Of a DNA stretch of 64,000 nucleotides, positions 24,298 through 34,664 are shown one piece after another. The first letter of the stretch is position 1, and every line of letters starts with the position of its first letter. The DNA comes from Cyanophora paradoxa (taxonomy: Eukaryota > Glaucocystophyceae > Cyanophorales > Cyanophoraceae), in NCBI GenBank assembly GCA_004431415.1, contig QPMI01000224.1:87403-151402 (forward strand), written 5' to 3'. Under the pieces are notes generated by a model. That model was not told the DNA's origin. It was given only the letters and a program-made list of their open reading frames with translations, and made no database searches. The translations under genes and the position numbers were made by a program.

Positions 24298-25359
24298 GGC
24301 TTCTCTATGCATAAACAGTGCTGGACGGTGGACTCACTTGCTCGTGCTCATGGCTCTGGTGCTTTCCCGACCCCCATGCATATGCCCTGCAATGGTATGG
24401 CTGAAGCCTGAGCAGTTCTGATCGACTCGTGGTGCTGGCACCGTGGAATTAGAGTTCCTGCTGATCGTTATTGTATGTGGGAGAAGAAGACATGCTCAAG
24501 CAGCAAACCAGATTGAAAGAAGGTTCTCGAAATCACTTGCGCCTCATGATTTTGCCTAGCTAAATGTAGCATGCTTGTCACTGCATGGATAGTGCTGCAG
24601 ACCGATAGCTCGCAATCCTTTTCAATTTCAATCATCGGATTTCCGAATTTCGATTTCGAATGCCGTCGGATTTTTGATTTCAAATACAAATCGAAATCGT
24701 ACCCGATTTGTCTGACTTCGAATTCCCGAGTGGCGCCAATGCGTTCAACGGTTCTTCACAACAAGCTACAGGGTACCGGGCAGCAAACGATATAGCTTTT
24801 ATTGTGCGAATTTTCATAGATGGACTTCGCGATCGGCCGGCCAGCTCGCGCGCGCTGGTGGGCTGGGCCCGCGGCCGCGGCGGCCGCGGCCGCAGCCTGG
24901 CAGTGTACATCCCACACTTGCAATTGTGTCCAGTGATTTCCGAAGTTCGCTTAAGCTTGAAAGTACGCCTCGCGTGCCCACATATGTCTGTTAGCCTACT
25001 ACGTATAGTAGGCTAGGCCGCGCAGCCTAGCCTCATGCAGTTGGCGCCCAGTAGTTAAACGTTAGCGCAGTGCGCATACTTGCACTTGCTTGTACTCCTT
25101 CTGTTGCAAACTGGCGTATTGTCCACGGGGATTGGGTCTCACAGGAAGGGTCTCTAGTTCAAGCCCCTCCGCCTCGCCCACATGCGCCCGTTACATACCA
25201 AAAGTACTTGAAGTGGATCGAGAATTACTAAGTGGACGGACAGCGGTCACACGACCAAGCGCAACCCGTTGCGTGTCAAAAGATAGTCCTATTAGTTTAC
25301 AAAAGCTTATCCCACAGGATAAACCCCGAAGAACAAGCCAAGAAAGGGCGTCGAGTTTT
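24298..25359. other. Convergent spacer between MTG1 and petC
   Basis: No gene is supported. The first part holds a diverged copy of sequence from the coiled-coil gene at 37.3 kb (listed separately). At 24,600-24,720 there is a run of related AAATCGAAATC / GATTTCGAAT words in both orientations. A GC-only patch of GCGGCCGC-type palindromes lies at 24,860-24,895. The stretch near 25,110-25,190 has a GTTCAAGCCCC box resembling a tRNA T-loop, but I could not fold a tRNA around it. Confidence 0.5.
24421..24551 (-). pseudogene. Duplicated fragment of the 36.9-38.9 kb coiled-coil gene
   Basis: About 130 bp here matches 37,275-37,397 at roughly 80% by eye. Shared stretches include AATTAGAGTTCCTGCTGA and the 20-mer AAGCAGCAAACCAGATTGAA. 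On the minus strand both copies carry the exon-like ...AACCTTCTTTCAATCTG followed by GTTTGCTGCTTG..., which looks like an exon end and intron start. Here no open frame continues, so it is best read as a relic of a duplication, or as a small repeat element that the coiled-coil gene also contains. Confidence 0.55.
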
Positions 25360-26427
25360 CTACTTCCACCACGGGGCCTGCGCGCAGTTTGATCAGATGT
25401 AGAAGTTTGTTTGGAAAAGAAAACGAGCGCACGGTGTTGGTGCGGAAGTCAGTCTCAGTCCAGGGCTCGAACGCGACGACGCCGTCCTCGAGGACGCTGA
25501 CGTGGGCGAGGGCGAGGGAGAGGGGAGCAGGGCCGCGGACGACCTTGCCGGTGCTGCGAAGGGCGTGAGGTGGGGGCGTGAGGTGGGGGCGGAGCGGCGG
25601 CCGGGCAGGTGGCGTGCGCACCGGTCGTACTGGGAGCCGTGGCACGGGCACATGAACTTGTTCTCCGACGCGTTCCACGGGACGACGCACCCAAGGTGAG
25701 TGCAGACGGCGTTGAGGCCGTAATTCTCGAGGGTGCCGTCCTCCTTGACGATCAGGTAGGTGGCATCGCCCTTCAGGCCCTGGGCGAGCGACCGGTCGCC
25801 GGGCTTGTGGGTCTCGAGCCAGCTCGAGACCTTGACGTCGTTGCCGAGGGCGTCCTTAGCGGCCTGGCCGGCGCCAGCACCGCCACCGGCCTTGGGCGGC
25901 ACGAGGAAGCTCACGAACGGGCCACCAGCGCCAGCAACGGGGCCAGCGATGGCGCCGAGGAGGAGCAGGTTCATGAGCTTGCGCTTGCCCATATCGGGGA
26001 CATCGTCCGAGGCAGCACTGCACGAGACCGAGAAGGTGGTCTCCTTCGCGGGCTTCGCCGCAGCGAACACCGGCTTGAACGAGCCGACCTGCGCGGTAGA
26101 ACGCAACCGAATAAGCACAACTACATCGCTCTTCGATGGCCAGCCGAGGTTCCCGCCGCCGGCCGCCAGCCGGCCGCCCAAAAAATCGTGCGCGCAGCGC
26201 GTGCCACGCCCCTATTCGCCCCGGCCGGCGGACAACTGACCTGCTTGCTGGTGCCGACGGCAACGGTCTTGCCGTTCTGGATGGCTGGAGGGCCAGGCCG
26301 CGGTCAGCACGCGCGACGGCGGGACCGACGGTTCGAAGTCGGCCGGGGCGCCCGCACCGCAAGTCGAAGACTGGCCAGTGATCTTAGCGCCGCGCGGGGC
26401 GACGACGGCGGTGGTGGTGAAGGCCAT
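25360..26427 (-). CDS. petC: Cytochrome b6f complex Rieske iron-sulfur protein
   Basis: Five exons on the minus strand: 26358-26427, 26241-26284, 25622-26088, 25433-25553 and 25360-25377, giving 239 aa. It is the Rieske 2Fe-2S subunit that passes electrons from plastoquinol to cytochrome f or plastocyanin in the thylakoid membrane. The two cluster-binding motifs are CTHLGC and CPCHGS. The anchor helix starts after [19 protein letters not shown] and is followed by the glycine-rich hinge and [10 protein letters not shown], typical of PetC and unlike the mitochondrial Rieske protein. The final exon is 18 nt, encodes APWWK plus stop and restores the usual ...ETDFRT-x-x-APWW end. The first about 70 residues are a Ser/Thr/Ala/Lys-rich transit peptide without an obvious hydrophobic ER signal. 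Introns 26089-26240 (152 nt), 26285-26357, 25554-25621 and 25378-25432 are all GT-AG. Confidence 0.95.
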
Positions 26428-26757
26428 GTTTCCAATCTGCTGCACAATCCCGAAGGGAGAACTGTGTACCCGGCCGAGCGGGCTACGTCAAACAAGACGT
26501 AAGGCACCACCCCACGGGGCCACGCGGGGCACGCACACCACGGGCCACGCGGGGCACGCACGCGCACGCTCTCGCGCGTAGGGAGCCTGAGGCAAGACGC
26601 TACTACATTGCCCCAGGAGGCTAGACTTGGATAGTTGGCTAGTCTTAGCTAGACTTTGCTAGACTAGAGTCCCGGCTGCCAGCGCTGGAGTCTCTTAGCT
26701 GACTTCTTTTGATGTGTCTAAGCTGAAGCTAGCTGTCATCTGCCGGCAAAGGAAGCG
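26428..26757. other. Divergent intergenic region between petC and CDC50
   Basis: The 330 bp separate two divergently transcribed starts and must hold both promoters. The petC side has a direct repeat of CACGGGGCCACGCGGGGCAC / CACGGGCCACGCGGGGCAC at about 26,513-26,555. The CDC50 side is rich in CTAGACT / TTAGCTAGAC repeats (26,620-26,740). I see no clear TATA box. Confidence 0.45.
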
Positions 26758-28287
26758 ATGCGGCGAGCGGCGCCGACAGCACCGGTAGAGGAGCCGCGGC
26801 CGGCCAAGGAGGAGCCCAAAGCCTCAAAGAAGCCCGGATCGGAAGCCTGGCGCCAGCAGCGCCTGTCGGGCCAGCGGCCGATCCTGTCGACTCGATGGCT
26901 GACGATCCTCTTCGCCGCCGTCGCCGCGCTCTTCATACCGCTCGGTGCATGAACCCGAAGGGGTGAGACCCTAGAACGAGCTCGGCGGAGCTGAGCGAGG
27001 ATGCGCAGGCATCGCTGCGCTTGTTGCGTCCCGAAGCGTCGTCGAAATACGGAAGAACTACGTGCCAGAAGTGCGCATGCGCCATTTCCCGCGCCGATGC
27101 GTCTCGAGCGTGCTTTTAAGCACTCGACCGCAGGTCTGCACAAGCGGCAGTAGCACGTGTGAGAGAGGACCCGAGCGCCGGCGCGCTCCAGCTGACGGGG
27201 ACCCTCAGGTTCTGTGACGATTGAGGTGGAGCAGGACATTAAGGGCCCGCTGATGTTTTACTACGAGATCGAGAACTTCTATCAGGCGCGCGGGGCTGGC
27301 GCCGCCCCCGGCTTCGCTCAACAGCCGCGCAGAACTACCGGACGTTCGTGCGCAGCACGAGCGAGAAGCAGCTGAGCGGCAAGGAGGTCGCGCCGGAAGC
27401 CGTGCGCGCCTCCCTGGGCGCTGCCGGCGGGCGAGGCGGGCGGCTCACCTCGGGGGGCAGGACTGCGGGTCGTTGACGAACCTGGAGCAGCGGGCGCCGT
27501 ACTACGTACCGGGGCTTAGCGCGCCGGTGACCTTCTCGGGGCAGTGCGGAGCGGATGGGACGGGATGCCTGAGCCCGTGCGGGATCATCGCGTGGAGCCA
27601 GTTCAACGACACGTTCGCCCTCTTCGACGCGGCGGGGGCGCCCGTCCCCTGGGACTCCTCCGGCGTCGCCGGCCCGTGGCTCAAGCGCAAGTTCAAGAAC
27701 CGCGCCGCCTGCGTGGACGCCTCGGGGGCCTTCACGCGGGACCCCGCTGGTGCGTGGGGCGTCGGCGGGGCCCCGCGCCGGCGGGGGCCGAGCGGGGCGG
27801 GGCGGGGCGGCAGTGATCGCGGCGCGCGGCTGCTTCGACGTCGAGGACGAGTCCTTCATCGTCTGGATGCAGACCTCCGCCCTCCCCTCCTTCCGCAAGG
27901 CCCGCCCGCCCGCCCCGCCCCGCCCCCGCCCCGCCCCGCTGAGGGCCGCGGGGGCGCAGCTGCACCGGGTGCTTCGGGACGGGCTGAAGGCGGGGACGTA
28001 CCGGGTGGCGGTGGGGAACTGGTACCCCGTGGAGGCGTTCGGGGGCCGCAAGTCGCTCGTCTTCTCCACCGCCTCCTGGGTCGGCTCTCGCGGCGACTTC
28101 CTCGGTGCCCGCGCCCGCGCCCGCGTGCCCCGCCCCGGGGGCGACGGTGTGCGCAGGGATCGCGCTGATCGTCATGGGCTCCATCGCGGCGCTCTGCGCG
28201 CTCTTCATCGCCACCGCCCACCTCTGCCTCCCCGTCCGCAAGCCGGCCGACCCCGCCGCCATCAAGTGGGCCCCGCACGCCGACTAA
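26758..28287 (+). CDS. CDC50: CDC50/LEM3 family protein (P4-ATPase flippase subunit)
   Basis: Nine exons: 26758-26944, 27009-27061, 27134-27158, 27209-27285, 27333-27386, 27461-27749, 27814-27899, 27960-28104 and 28157-28287, giving 348 aa. CDC50 proteins chaperone P4-ATPase lipid flippases and are needed for their transport cycle. Seen in order: QQRLSGQRPILS before the first membrane helix, FIPLGI, IEVEQDIKGPLMFYYEIENFYQNYR, paired cysteines (VCTSGSSTC, GQCGADGTGC), CGIIAWSQFNDTF, VEDESFIVWM, ALPSFRK, FGGRKSLVFSTASWVG and a second helix near the C-terminus. The two-helix, large-lumenal-loop topology is that of the family. Exon 3 is only 25 nt. Two introns, 27286-27332 and 27900-27959, begin with GC instead of GT. 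Confidence 0.93.
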
Positions 28288-28410
28288 CCCCCGGATCGAA
28301 CCCTCGGGCCCACCCAGCGGGCAGAGGCTGTGTATACATACTCGTGCAATGAGCATTTGGACTCTGCCGCATGAGAGGGCAGAGGGCGCGGGAGCGGGGG
28401 CCGGGGCGGG

Positions 28411-30411
28411 TCAGGGGGCGGTCTCGGCGCGGTACTCGCCGGCCTTGGTCTGGCGGAGGACGTTGAGGGGCGCATCGCCGGCGAAGGCGCGCAGCTCGAC
28501 GCCGCTGAGGAGGGCGTCGCGGAGCACGAAGCTCGCCTTTACGGGCGGCACCGCCCCGCTCGCCGGCTCCGAGGCGAGCTCGAAGCGGGCGACGAGCTTG
28601 CCGGGGGCGGCCCCCGGGGCGAGGGGCGGGGCGCGGAGGAGGGCGGTGGCGCCGTCGATGGCGGCGGAGGCGGCGGGGGGCTCGGGGGCGAGGGCGCAGG
28701 AGGTGGCGGGGGCGGGGAGGGGGACGGTGAAGGCGAGGTCGGCGAGGGCGTGGGGGAAGCCCTTGGGGGGCGCGTACTGCAGCACGAGCTCTGCGGCGGG
28801 GCCCTCGACGCGCCACCCCACCATCAGGTAGAGCGGCACCGGCCGGTGCGCCGGCCCCACGCGGTACCGCAGCACGCTCCCCTTCCGGCTGCCCCCGGGG
28901 CCCGCCCCCGCCGCCCCCTCCCCGAAGAGCTCCCCGGGCGCCCCGCACTCCCACGCCGCCGCCAGGGGCGACCCCGGCCCGCCGCCCCGTCGCCGGGCAC
29001 CAGCCCCGGCGCGCACGAGACGAGCTCGGGGGCCGCCGCGGCCCCCGGTGCGAACGCCAGGCGGAGCGGGCCCGGCGCCTCGCCCGGCGGGACCTTGCTG
29101 AGGAGGCAGACCTGCGGCGCCGGCTGCGGTCAGCGCGGCGGGGCGGGGCGGGGGCGCGGGGACGGGGCGCGCCTCGCCGACGCAGAGGTACTTCTGCACG
29201 ACGCGGTTCTGCCCGAAGACGATGTGCACCAGCTCCTGCTGGGTCACCGCCAGAGCGCCCGCCGCCCCGCCGCCCCCGCGGCGGCGGAGACGCCCCAGCG
29301 GCGGCGGCGGCGGCGGTGCCGGGCGCGCTTGGGAGTGGCGCGGCGGAGGTTGGAGAAGTGGGGGCGGGTGCGGCGAGTGCTGGCGCGGGTGCGGGTGCGG
29401 GGTCGGGGATGGGCGTCGAGACGGTTTCCGGGGCAGGGGCGGGGACGGGGACGGGTGCTGGCGCATGCTCGGTGTCGATGGCGGGGGCGGCAGCTGACGC
29501 TGCGGTGGGGGCAGCGGCCAGCGCCGGGGTGGGGGCAGGCGCCGGGGCGGGGGCAGGAGTGGGCGCTAGGGCGGCAGCGCCCAAAGCTGCCGCGGGCGGA
29601 GGCGGCATCGATCTTGAGGGGGGAAGCGGCGGGGGACTCTGGCGGGCGGGGAGGGGAGGGGCGGTCTGGGTGGGGGCCGGGGAGGCGGAGGAGGGGCCGG
29701 GGCCCGTGGAGGCGACGCGGGGGAGGGGCGGCGGGCCGGCTTGCGCGGGGAACGTCGCCGAGCGCGGCGGGAGCGGCGGCGGGGCGGAGATCGTCCTCGG
29801 CGACGGGCCGCGCGGCTCCTGTTTTTCCCTCGGGCTCCCCAGCGCCGCCTCCGATGGCACTGGCGGCGGCGCTGGCGCCGGCGCTGCGGGGGCGGGGGCT
29901 TGAGCCGGTGCGGCGGCCGTCCGCGGCGACGTCTGCAGGGGCGGCGCCGCGGACTCCACCGCCTCGGGTGCAGTGGTGGCTGGCTTTGCGGGAGGACTCG
30001 GCGCAGAAGCGAGCGCAGCCGGCACGGGCGAAGGCGCTTGCGGAGACGCGGCTCGGGGTTCCTGCGCGGGAGCCGGGGCCGATGCGACAGGCTGGGAAGC
30101 CGGCGCGCCCGTCGGCGTGGACGCGCTGCGGTCATGGTCGGTGGCTTGACGCGCAGTCGCCGCGGGCCGGCTCACCTCACGCGACGTTCGACCACAGGCT
30201 TGCCATTGACCGCTGCTTCGGCTTTCGAAGTCTCGGCCAGGGCCTCCTCGCGCGTAAGGATGGACGGAACGAGTAACTGCGGCTCCTCCTCGTACTGGCT
30301 TGTCCGGTACCTGTAATCGTTGTTGGGCGTGCCGGCTGGCGTGTGGAGCGCCCAGTCGGGGACTTTGAGCGCGAACGCTTGCAGCGCGGCGGTCCAGGCA
30401 TCCGCTTCCAT
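28411..30411 (-). CDS. Muniscin-type endocytic adaptor with mu-homology domain
   Basis: Minus strand. Exon 1 (30176-30411) encodes MEADAWTAALQAFALKV and SQYEEEPQLLVPS, then splices over 30126-30175 into a proline/alanine-rich linker of about 260 residues with PPPLPP-type stretches. The C-terminal part reads LAVTQQELVHIVFGQ, VVQKYLCVGE | VCLLSK, VLRYRVGPAHRPVPLYLMVGW, TVPLP and SGVELRAFAG..TKAGEYRAE. This follows the muniscin mu-homology domain of FCHo/Syp1/SGIP1 proteins, which bind membrane cargo and AP-2 at forming endocytic pits. No F-BAR domain is present, so the layout resembles SGIP1 more than FCHo. The intron 29112-29172 begins GC. Exon boundaries near 28,960-29,040 and 29,250-29,310 are unresolved. 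Confidence 0.7.
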
Positions 30412-30532
30412 CGATCGCTCACGCGCACGTCTGTTTCCTAGACGCGTACCCCTCCAAGGCTAACCCCCCTAGGCGGAGGCGTGCCAGCGCGCTCCCTCTC
30501 AAGGGGCTGCCAGCACGCTCGCGATCTTAACC

Positions 30533-32246
30533 ATGTCGTCTTCGGCATCGGCCGCCCCGACGCCGCCAGAGAGGCAAATCATGTTCGCCGCCAGCGTCCT
30601 TCAGCTGGAGCGTCTCCCGCCGTTAGGGGCGCGTCCGGGCGGTCTCCGGCCTCACCAGAGCTCGGCCATGCCGTTAAAGTGCAGCTCTTTCATGGGCAAA
30701 CGCATCCGGACGGCGCCCGAGTTCGCGGCTCGCGGCCACTTCGAGCCAGCCCGAGCGGAGACGAGCAGCGGCGGCGATCCTGCCGAGCCACATCATACAC
30801 GCGTGGGCACTTTCGTGGGCACTGTGAGCAGACGGCAGGCCGCAGGGGCCCTCAGCACAACTCTTTTGGCCGGAGCCGCTGCGATGGCGTCGAGGGAGAA
30901 CAGCGTCGCGCCCGCAGCGTCGGAGCTCGCCGGCATGATCTACGACACGACGGCCTCCTCGTTTCTTCCTCCGCGGCCCGCCTTCCTCCGCCGCTTCCGC
31001 GAGCGCGTCACGCGAGGCTCCATAATCGCTGTGGGAGAGACGCACTCGCACCTGACGCACCACAAGGTTCAACTTGAGCTCCTCAGGTAGAGACCGGGCA
31101 CTCCTGTCGTTCTATCGTGGTTGTCTCTGACTAACGCGCGCAGGTCGGCGCACCAGTTCTCGCGCAACGTGGCTCTGGGCGGCGAGATGTTCCTATCCGA
31201 GCACCAGGTGCGAGGCTTGCCTCCCTCCCCGGCGTCGCCGGCCCCCGATCGCCCGGCAGCCCTTCCTGGACGCGTACGTCTCTGGCGCCATGTCCATGTC
31301 CGCCAGCTTCCCACCCCCGGCCCGGCGCCCCCGCGCCGCTGTCTGACCCGCGCGCCCCAGGCGCACCCTCGTCCGCAAGCTCCAGTGGAACAGCACCTGG
31401 GGCTATGATATAAAGCTCTACGCCCCCCTCCTGCGCTTCTGCAGGCTTCATCAGATCCCCATTGCGGGCCTCAACATATCCCCCGCCATCGCGTCGAAAG
31501 TGGGGAAGCTGTGCGCCCCACCGGGCCCCGGGCCCGGGCGGCTAGCGCTCGTGCCGCCCGGTCCCTGACGTGCGGCGCTGGCAGGGGCCTGGAGGGCCTG
31601 AGCGACGCGGAGCGCCGGCAGCTGCCCGAGCTCGACCTCGACAATGCCGAGCACCTCGCCGACTTTCTCAAAATCATGGCCTCCTCGGGGTTCGTGGGCG
31701 CCCACGGTGGCATCTCGATGGAGAAGCTCCGCTCCTACTACCACGTGAAGGTGCCTTGACGGGGGCTGCGGGGGCGCTGCGGGTGGGCCGAGCGCGGGGC
31801 GTGCAGGTGCTGTGGGACGAGCACATGGCGGAGAAGGCGTCCCGCTTCGCCATCGAGCGCGGCATCGTCGCCCGAGGGCCCGACGGCGCCTACGCCCCCG
31901 CCGGCACCTTCCTCCTCCTCTGCGGCTCCGCCCACGTCGAGAACCGCCGCGGCGTCCCCGACCGCATTAAGCGAAGAATCGGCATCGACGTGGGCCCTCA
32001 CCCGCCCCGCCTCCCTTGCGCCGGCTTCGTCTGAGCGGGGCCGGCGGCCGGGCAGCCCTTCGTGGTGGTCCCGCGACAGGTGGAGTTCGACCGCTATGCC
32101 CAGCCCGTCATCGCCCAGCTCCCCGACAGATCCGAGGCCGATTGGATATGGTGCTTGCGCCCGCCCTGCACCCCGTCGCGCCTCCCCACACCTGCCAACT
32201 CGCCCGCCTCTGCAGGTACGGGCCCCGCGAGATCGACCTGGTGTAG
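30533..32246 (+). CDS. ChaN-like (DUF399/PF04187) protein, probably thylakoid-lumenal
   Basis: Eight exons: 30533-31086, 31144-31207, 31260-31297, 31361-31510, 31585-31750, 31807-31989, 32056-32150 and 32216-32246, giving 426 aa. The core matches the ChaN / haem-binding-uptake family: IAVGETHSHLTHHKVQLELL, LGGEMF, QPFLDAYVSGAMSM, WNSTWGYDIKLYAPLLRF, IPIAGLN, LSDAERRQLPELD and FVVVPR. Bacterial ChaN binds haem and is iron-linked; roles in algae are poorly known. Around 30,830 the N-terminal region contains SRRQAAGALSTTLLAGAAAM, a twin-arginine motif plus hydrophobic stretch ending AAAMA. With the long basic Ser/Thr/Ala-rich leader this looks like a stroma-then-lumen (Tat) import signal. The start ATG is 122 bp from the divergent muniscin start. 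All seven introns are GT-AG. Confidence 0.85.
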
Positions 32247-32637
32247 ATGAAGACCTAATCCAGCTTTGCTTTCCTTCTTTTCCGCTTTCTGGTTTCTTTG
32301 CTACTGGCCATCGCCAGGCCATTATGTGTAAATTCTTGTATACTAGTACTTGTATCATCTCTTCCTTTACGTGTACGAGTAAAATTTGGCATGCATGTGC
32401 AGTAGCGGCGCGGGGCGGTGCATGGCGAGCCGGCGCCCGCGGCCGGGCGGGCCGGGGCGGCTGGCAGTGGGGTACCGCGTACGTATACTGCCGCACTTCC
32501 GGAGCCCGTCGACGTCAACGTCCCGTCCGTCGACGTCTGACCGACCGCATTGCGAGCTTATCCAGCAAACAGCCAAGCAGCCGCCTGGAAACCGTCCGGG
32601 CGCCCGCGCGCTCGCAGCTAAGCTGCCCGAGTAGCCG
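32247..32637. other. Spacer between the ChaN-like gene and ALG3
   Basis: No gene is seen. The left part (32,250-32,400) is AT-richer and contains CTTGTATACTAGTACTTGTA about 90 bp after the ChaN-like stop. Similar GTACTTGTA / TGTACATGTA words follow other stops (POLE at about 52,090, SOD at about 53,277 and near 63,297), so it may be a 3'-end signal. The right part becomes GC-rich and repeats CCGTCCGTCGACGTC-like words near 32,505-32,540. Confidence 0.4.
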
Positions 32638-34432
32638 ATGGGCCGGCCCGTGTCGTCCGAGCCCGCAGGGGCGCGCCCAAAGGCGGCCGCCGCGCTTCAG
32701 CGGTACTTCGGGCCTCTCCTGGAGAAAGCGGGTGTTTCTCGCGCCACGCTTCCGTTCGCGCTCGCCGTCCTCGCGCTGGACCTGCTTCTTAACGTCGTCA
32801 TCATCTACCGCGTGCCGTGTTCGTGGAGCGCGGCGCGGTCGAAGCGCGGACGGGGACGCTGACGCGCCAGCAGACACGGAGATCGACTGGGTCGCGTACA
32901 TGCAGCAGGTGGAGATGTACGTGGCGGGCGAGCGGAACTACACGCAGATCAGGGGCGACACGGGCCACCTGCCCTACCCAGCGGGGCACCTGTGGATCTA
33001 CGTCGCGCTCTGGCGCCTCTCGGGCAACGGGGCGAACATACGGCTCATGCAGTTCCTCTTCGGCGGCCTGCACACCCTCGTCCTCGCCGTCGTTCTCGCC
33101 TGCTACATCAAGACCCGTGCGGTGCGTGGCGCCCGGCGCCGAGCTCCCCGCCGCTCCCCCGCCGACCCGTTCGGCAGGTCCCGGTGTGGGTGCTGGCGCT
33201 GCCGGCCCTCTCGCGGCGCATCCACTCGATCTTCGTGCTGCGGCTCTTCAACGACTGCTTCGCGGCGCTCTTCGCCTATGTCGCCCTCTACCTGCTCGCC
33301 TCCCGCCGCCCCACCGCCGCCTGCTTCTTCTTCAGGTGCCTGCTGCCCGCCACCGGCGCTGACCCACTTGGATCACGCCGACGGCGCCCCTGGGCCCCGC
33401 CGGCAGCGTCGGGATCTCGGTGAAGATGAACGTGCTTCTGTACGCCCCCGCGCTGCTGCTCCTGCTCGTTAAGGCGGACGGCCTCCTCCGCGCCATCCCG
33501 CCCCTCCTCCTCGGCGCCGCGTGGCAGGCGCGCACAGTGCGCGGCGCGCCTCTCCCGCCGCCGGCCGACGGGCCCCCCGCGCGCAGGTGGCGGTCGCGGG
33601 CCCGTTCCTGGCGACGTACCCGTGGGAGTACGCGTCGCGGGCGTTCAACTTCGGGCGGCAGTTCATCTACTACTGGTCGGTGAACTTCAAGATGGTTCCC
33701 GAGGAGCTCTTCCTGAGCCGCCCCTTCGCCGCGTCGCTCCTCGCCACGCACCTCGTCCTCATCCTCGGCTTCGCCCACTTCCGCTGGTGCCGGTGCGCCG
33801 CCCCTGCCCTCCCCGCCCCGCACCGCCCCGGCTAGCCCCGGACCCCGCCTCGCCCGCGCAGGCACGAGGGGGGCCTGCTGCGGGCGGTGCTGAACCTGCC
33901 GGCGGCGGCGGCGAGGAAGGGCGCCCGGGGGCGCTCCCTCGTCCAGACGGCCCTCGGGGCGAGGGGCGCCGCGCTCAACCCGGACCATATCCTCCCGCCG
34001 CCCCCGCGCGCCCCTCCCCTGCGATTGCGAGGCGCGCGCCCTGGGGCCGGAGCGAGCGGGCCTTGACCCGTGCGCGTCGCACATGTGGTGACCGTGATGC
34101 TCGCGTGCAACCTGCTGGGAATTCTATGTGCCCGCACCCTCCACTACCAGTTCTACGTCTGGTACTTCCACGGCCTCCCCTTCCTCCTCTGGAAGTGCCC
34201 CTGGCCCTCTCCCCTGCGGTGCGCCCCTGCGCCCCCACGCCGGCCCGCCAGCGACGCCCTCCCGCTGGCGCCGGGCAGGCTCGTCGTGCTCGCGGCCGTG
34301 GAGGCGATGTGGAACATCTTCCCGAGCCGCGCCTGGCAGTCTGCCCTCCTCTTCTTCTGCCACACCCTCGTCGTCGTCGGCCTCTGGCTCGCCCCCACCG
34401 AGGCCCCCCTCACGAAGAGCAAGGGCACTTGA
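32638..34432 (+). CDS. ALG3: ALG3, Dol-P-Man:Man5GlcNAc2-PP-Dol alpha-1,3-mannosyltransferase
   Basis: Eight exons: 32638-32818, 32874-33121, 33178-33335, 33407-33527, 33587-33792, 33862-33986, 34083-34218 and 34279-34432, giving 442 aa, the family's usual length. ALG3 adds the first lumenal mannose (alpha-1,3) to the lipid-linked N-glycan precursor in the ER. Visible landmarks: VPYTEIDWVAYMQQVE, YTQIRGDTGHLPYPAGHLWIY, RRIHSIFVLRLFNDC, VSVKMNVLLYAPAL in variant form (VGISVKMNVLLYAPAL), FNFGRQFIYYWSVNFK, ALNPDHVV and RTLHYQFYVWYFH. Many hydrophobic helices agree with a polytopic GT-C fold enzyme. The sixth intron (33987-34082) is AT-AC and matches the U12 class. The intron 33528-33586 starts GC. 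The C-terminus ends in a lysine-containing tail (TKSKGT). Confidence 0.94.
33987..34082 (+). other. U12-type AT-AC spliceosomal intron in ALG3
   Basis: The 96-nt intron begins ATATCCTC (U12 5' consensus RTATCCTY) and ends GTCGCAC. A CCTTGAC element at 34,061-34,067 matches the U12 branch-site core, with the branch A 16 nt before the end, within the usual U12 window. Splicing here joins GAC-C to AT-GTG and gives NPDHVVTVMLACNLLGI, which aligns without gap to the ALG3 family (TPNQIVSTLFTSNFIGI in animals). No GT or GC donor and no usable AG acceptor give a continuous frame. Confidence 0.85.
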
Positions 34433-34664
34433 TTTATCAGACGAATACAGCGCATTGAATCACACTACTGCGGCGCGCGCGCACGCAGCCGTGTCTTGCC
34501 GATTGTCGCAGAACTCGCTGGCTGCCGATGGACACCAGTACGAACGCTGGAAACAGGGTCGAGCGCTGTGCACGCGATGGCATTGCGCTCGCCACTGGGC
34601 TGGTCGAGCTCCGCCAGGGGCACGTAGCCTCCAAGAAGAGAGAGAAGCCAAAGCAGGGCTCTCT

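Noticed and set aside
25110-25190. tRNA-like GTTCAAGCCCC box
   Set aside because: No matching acceptor, D or anticodon stems could be formed around it.
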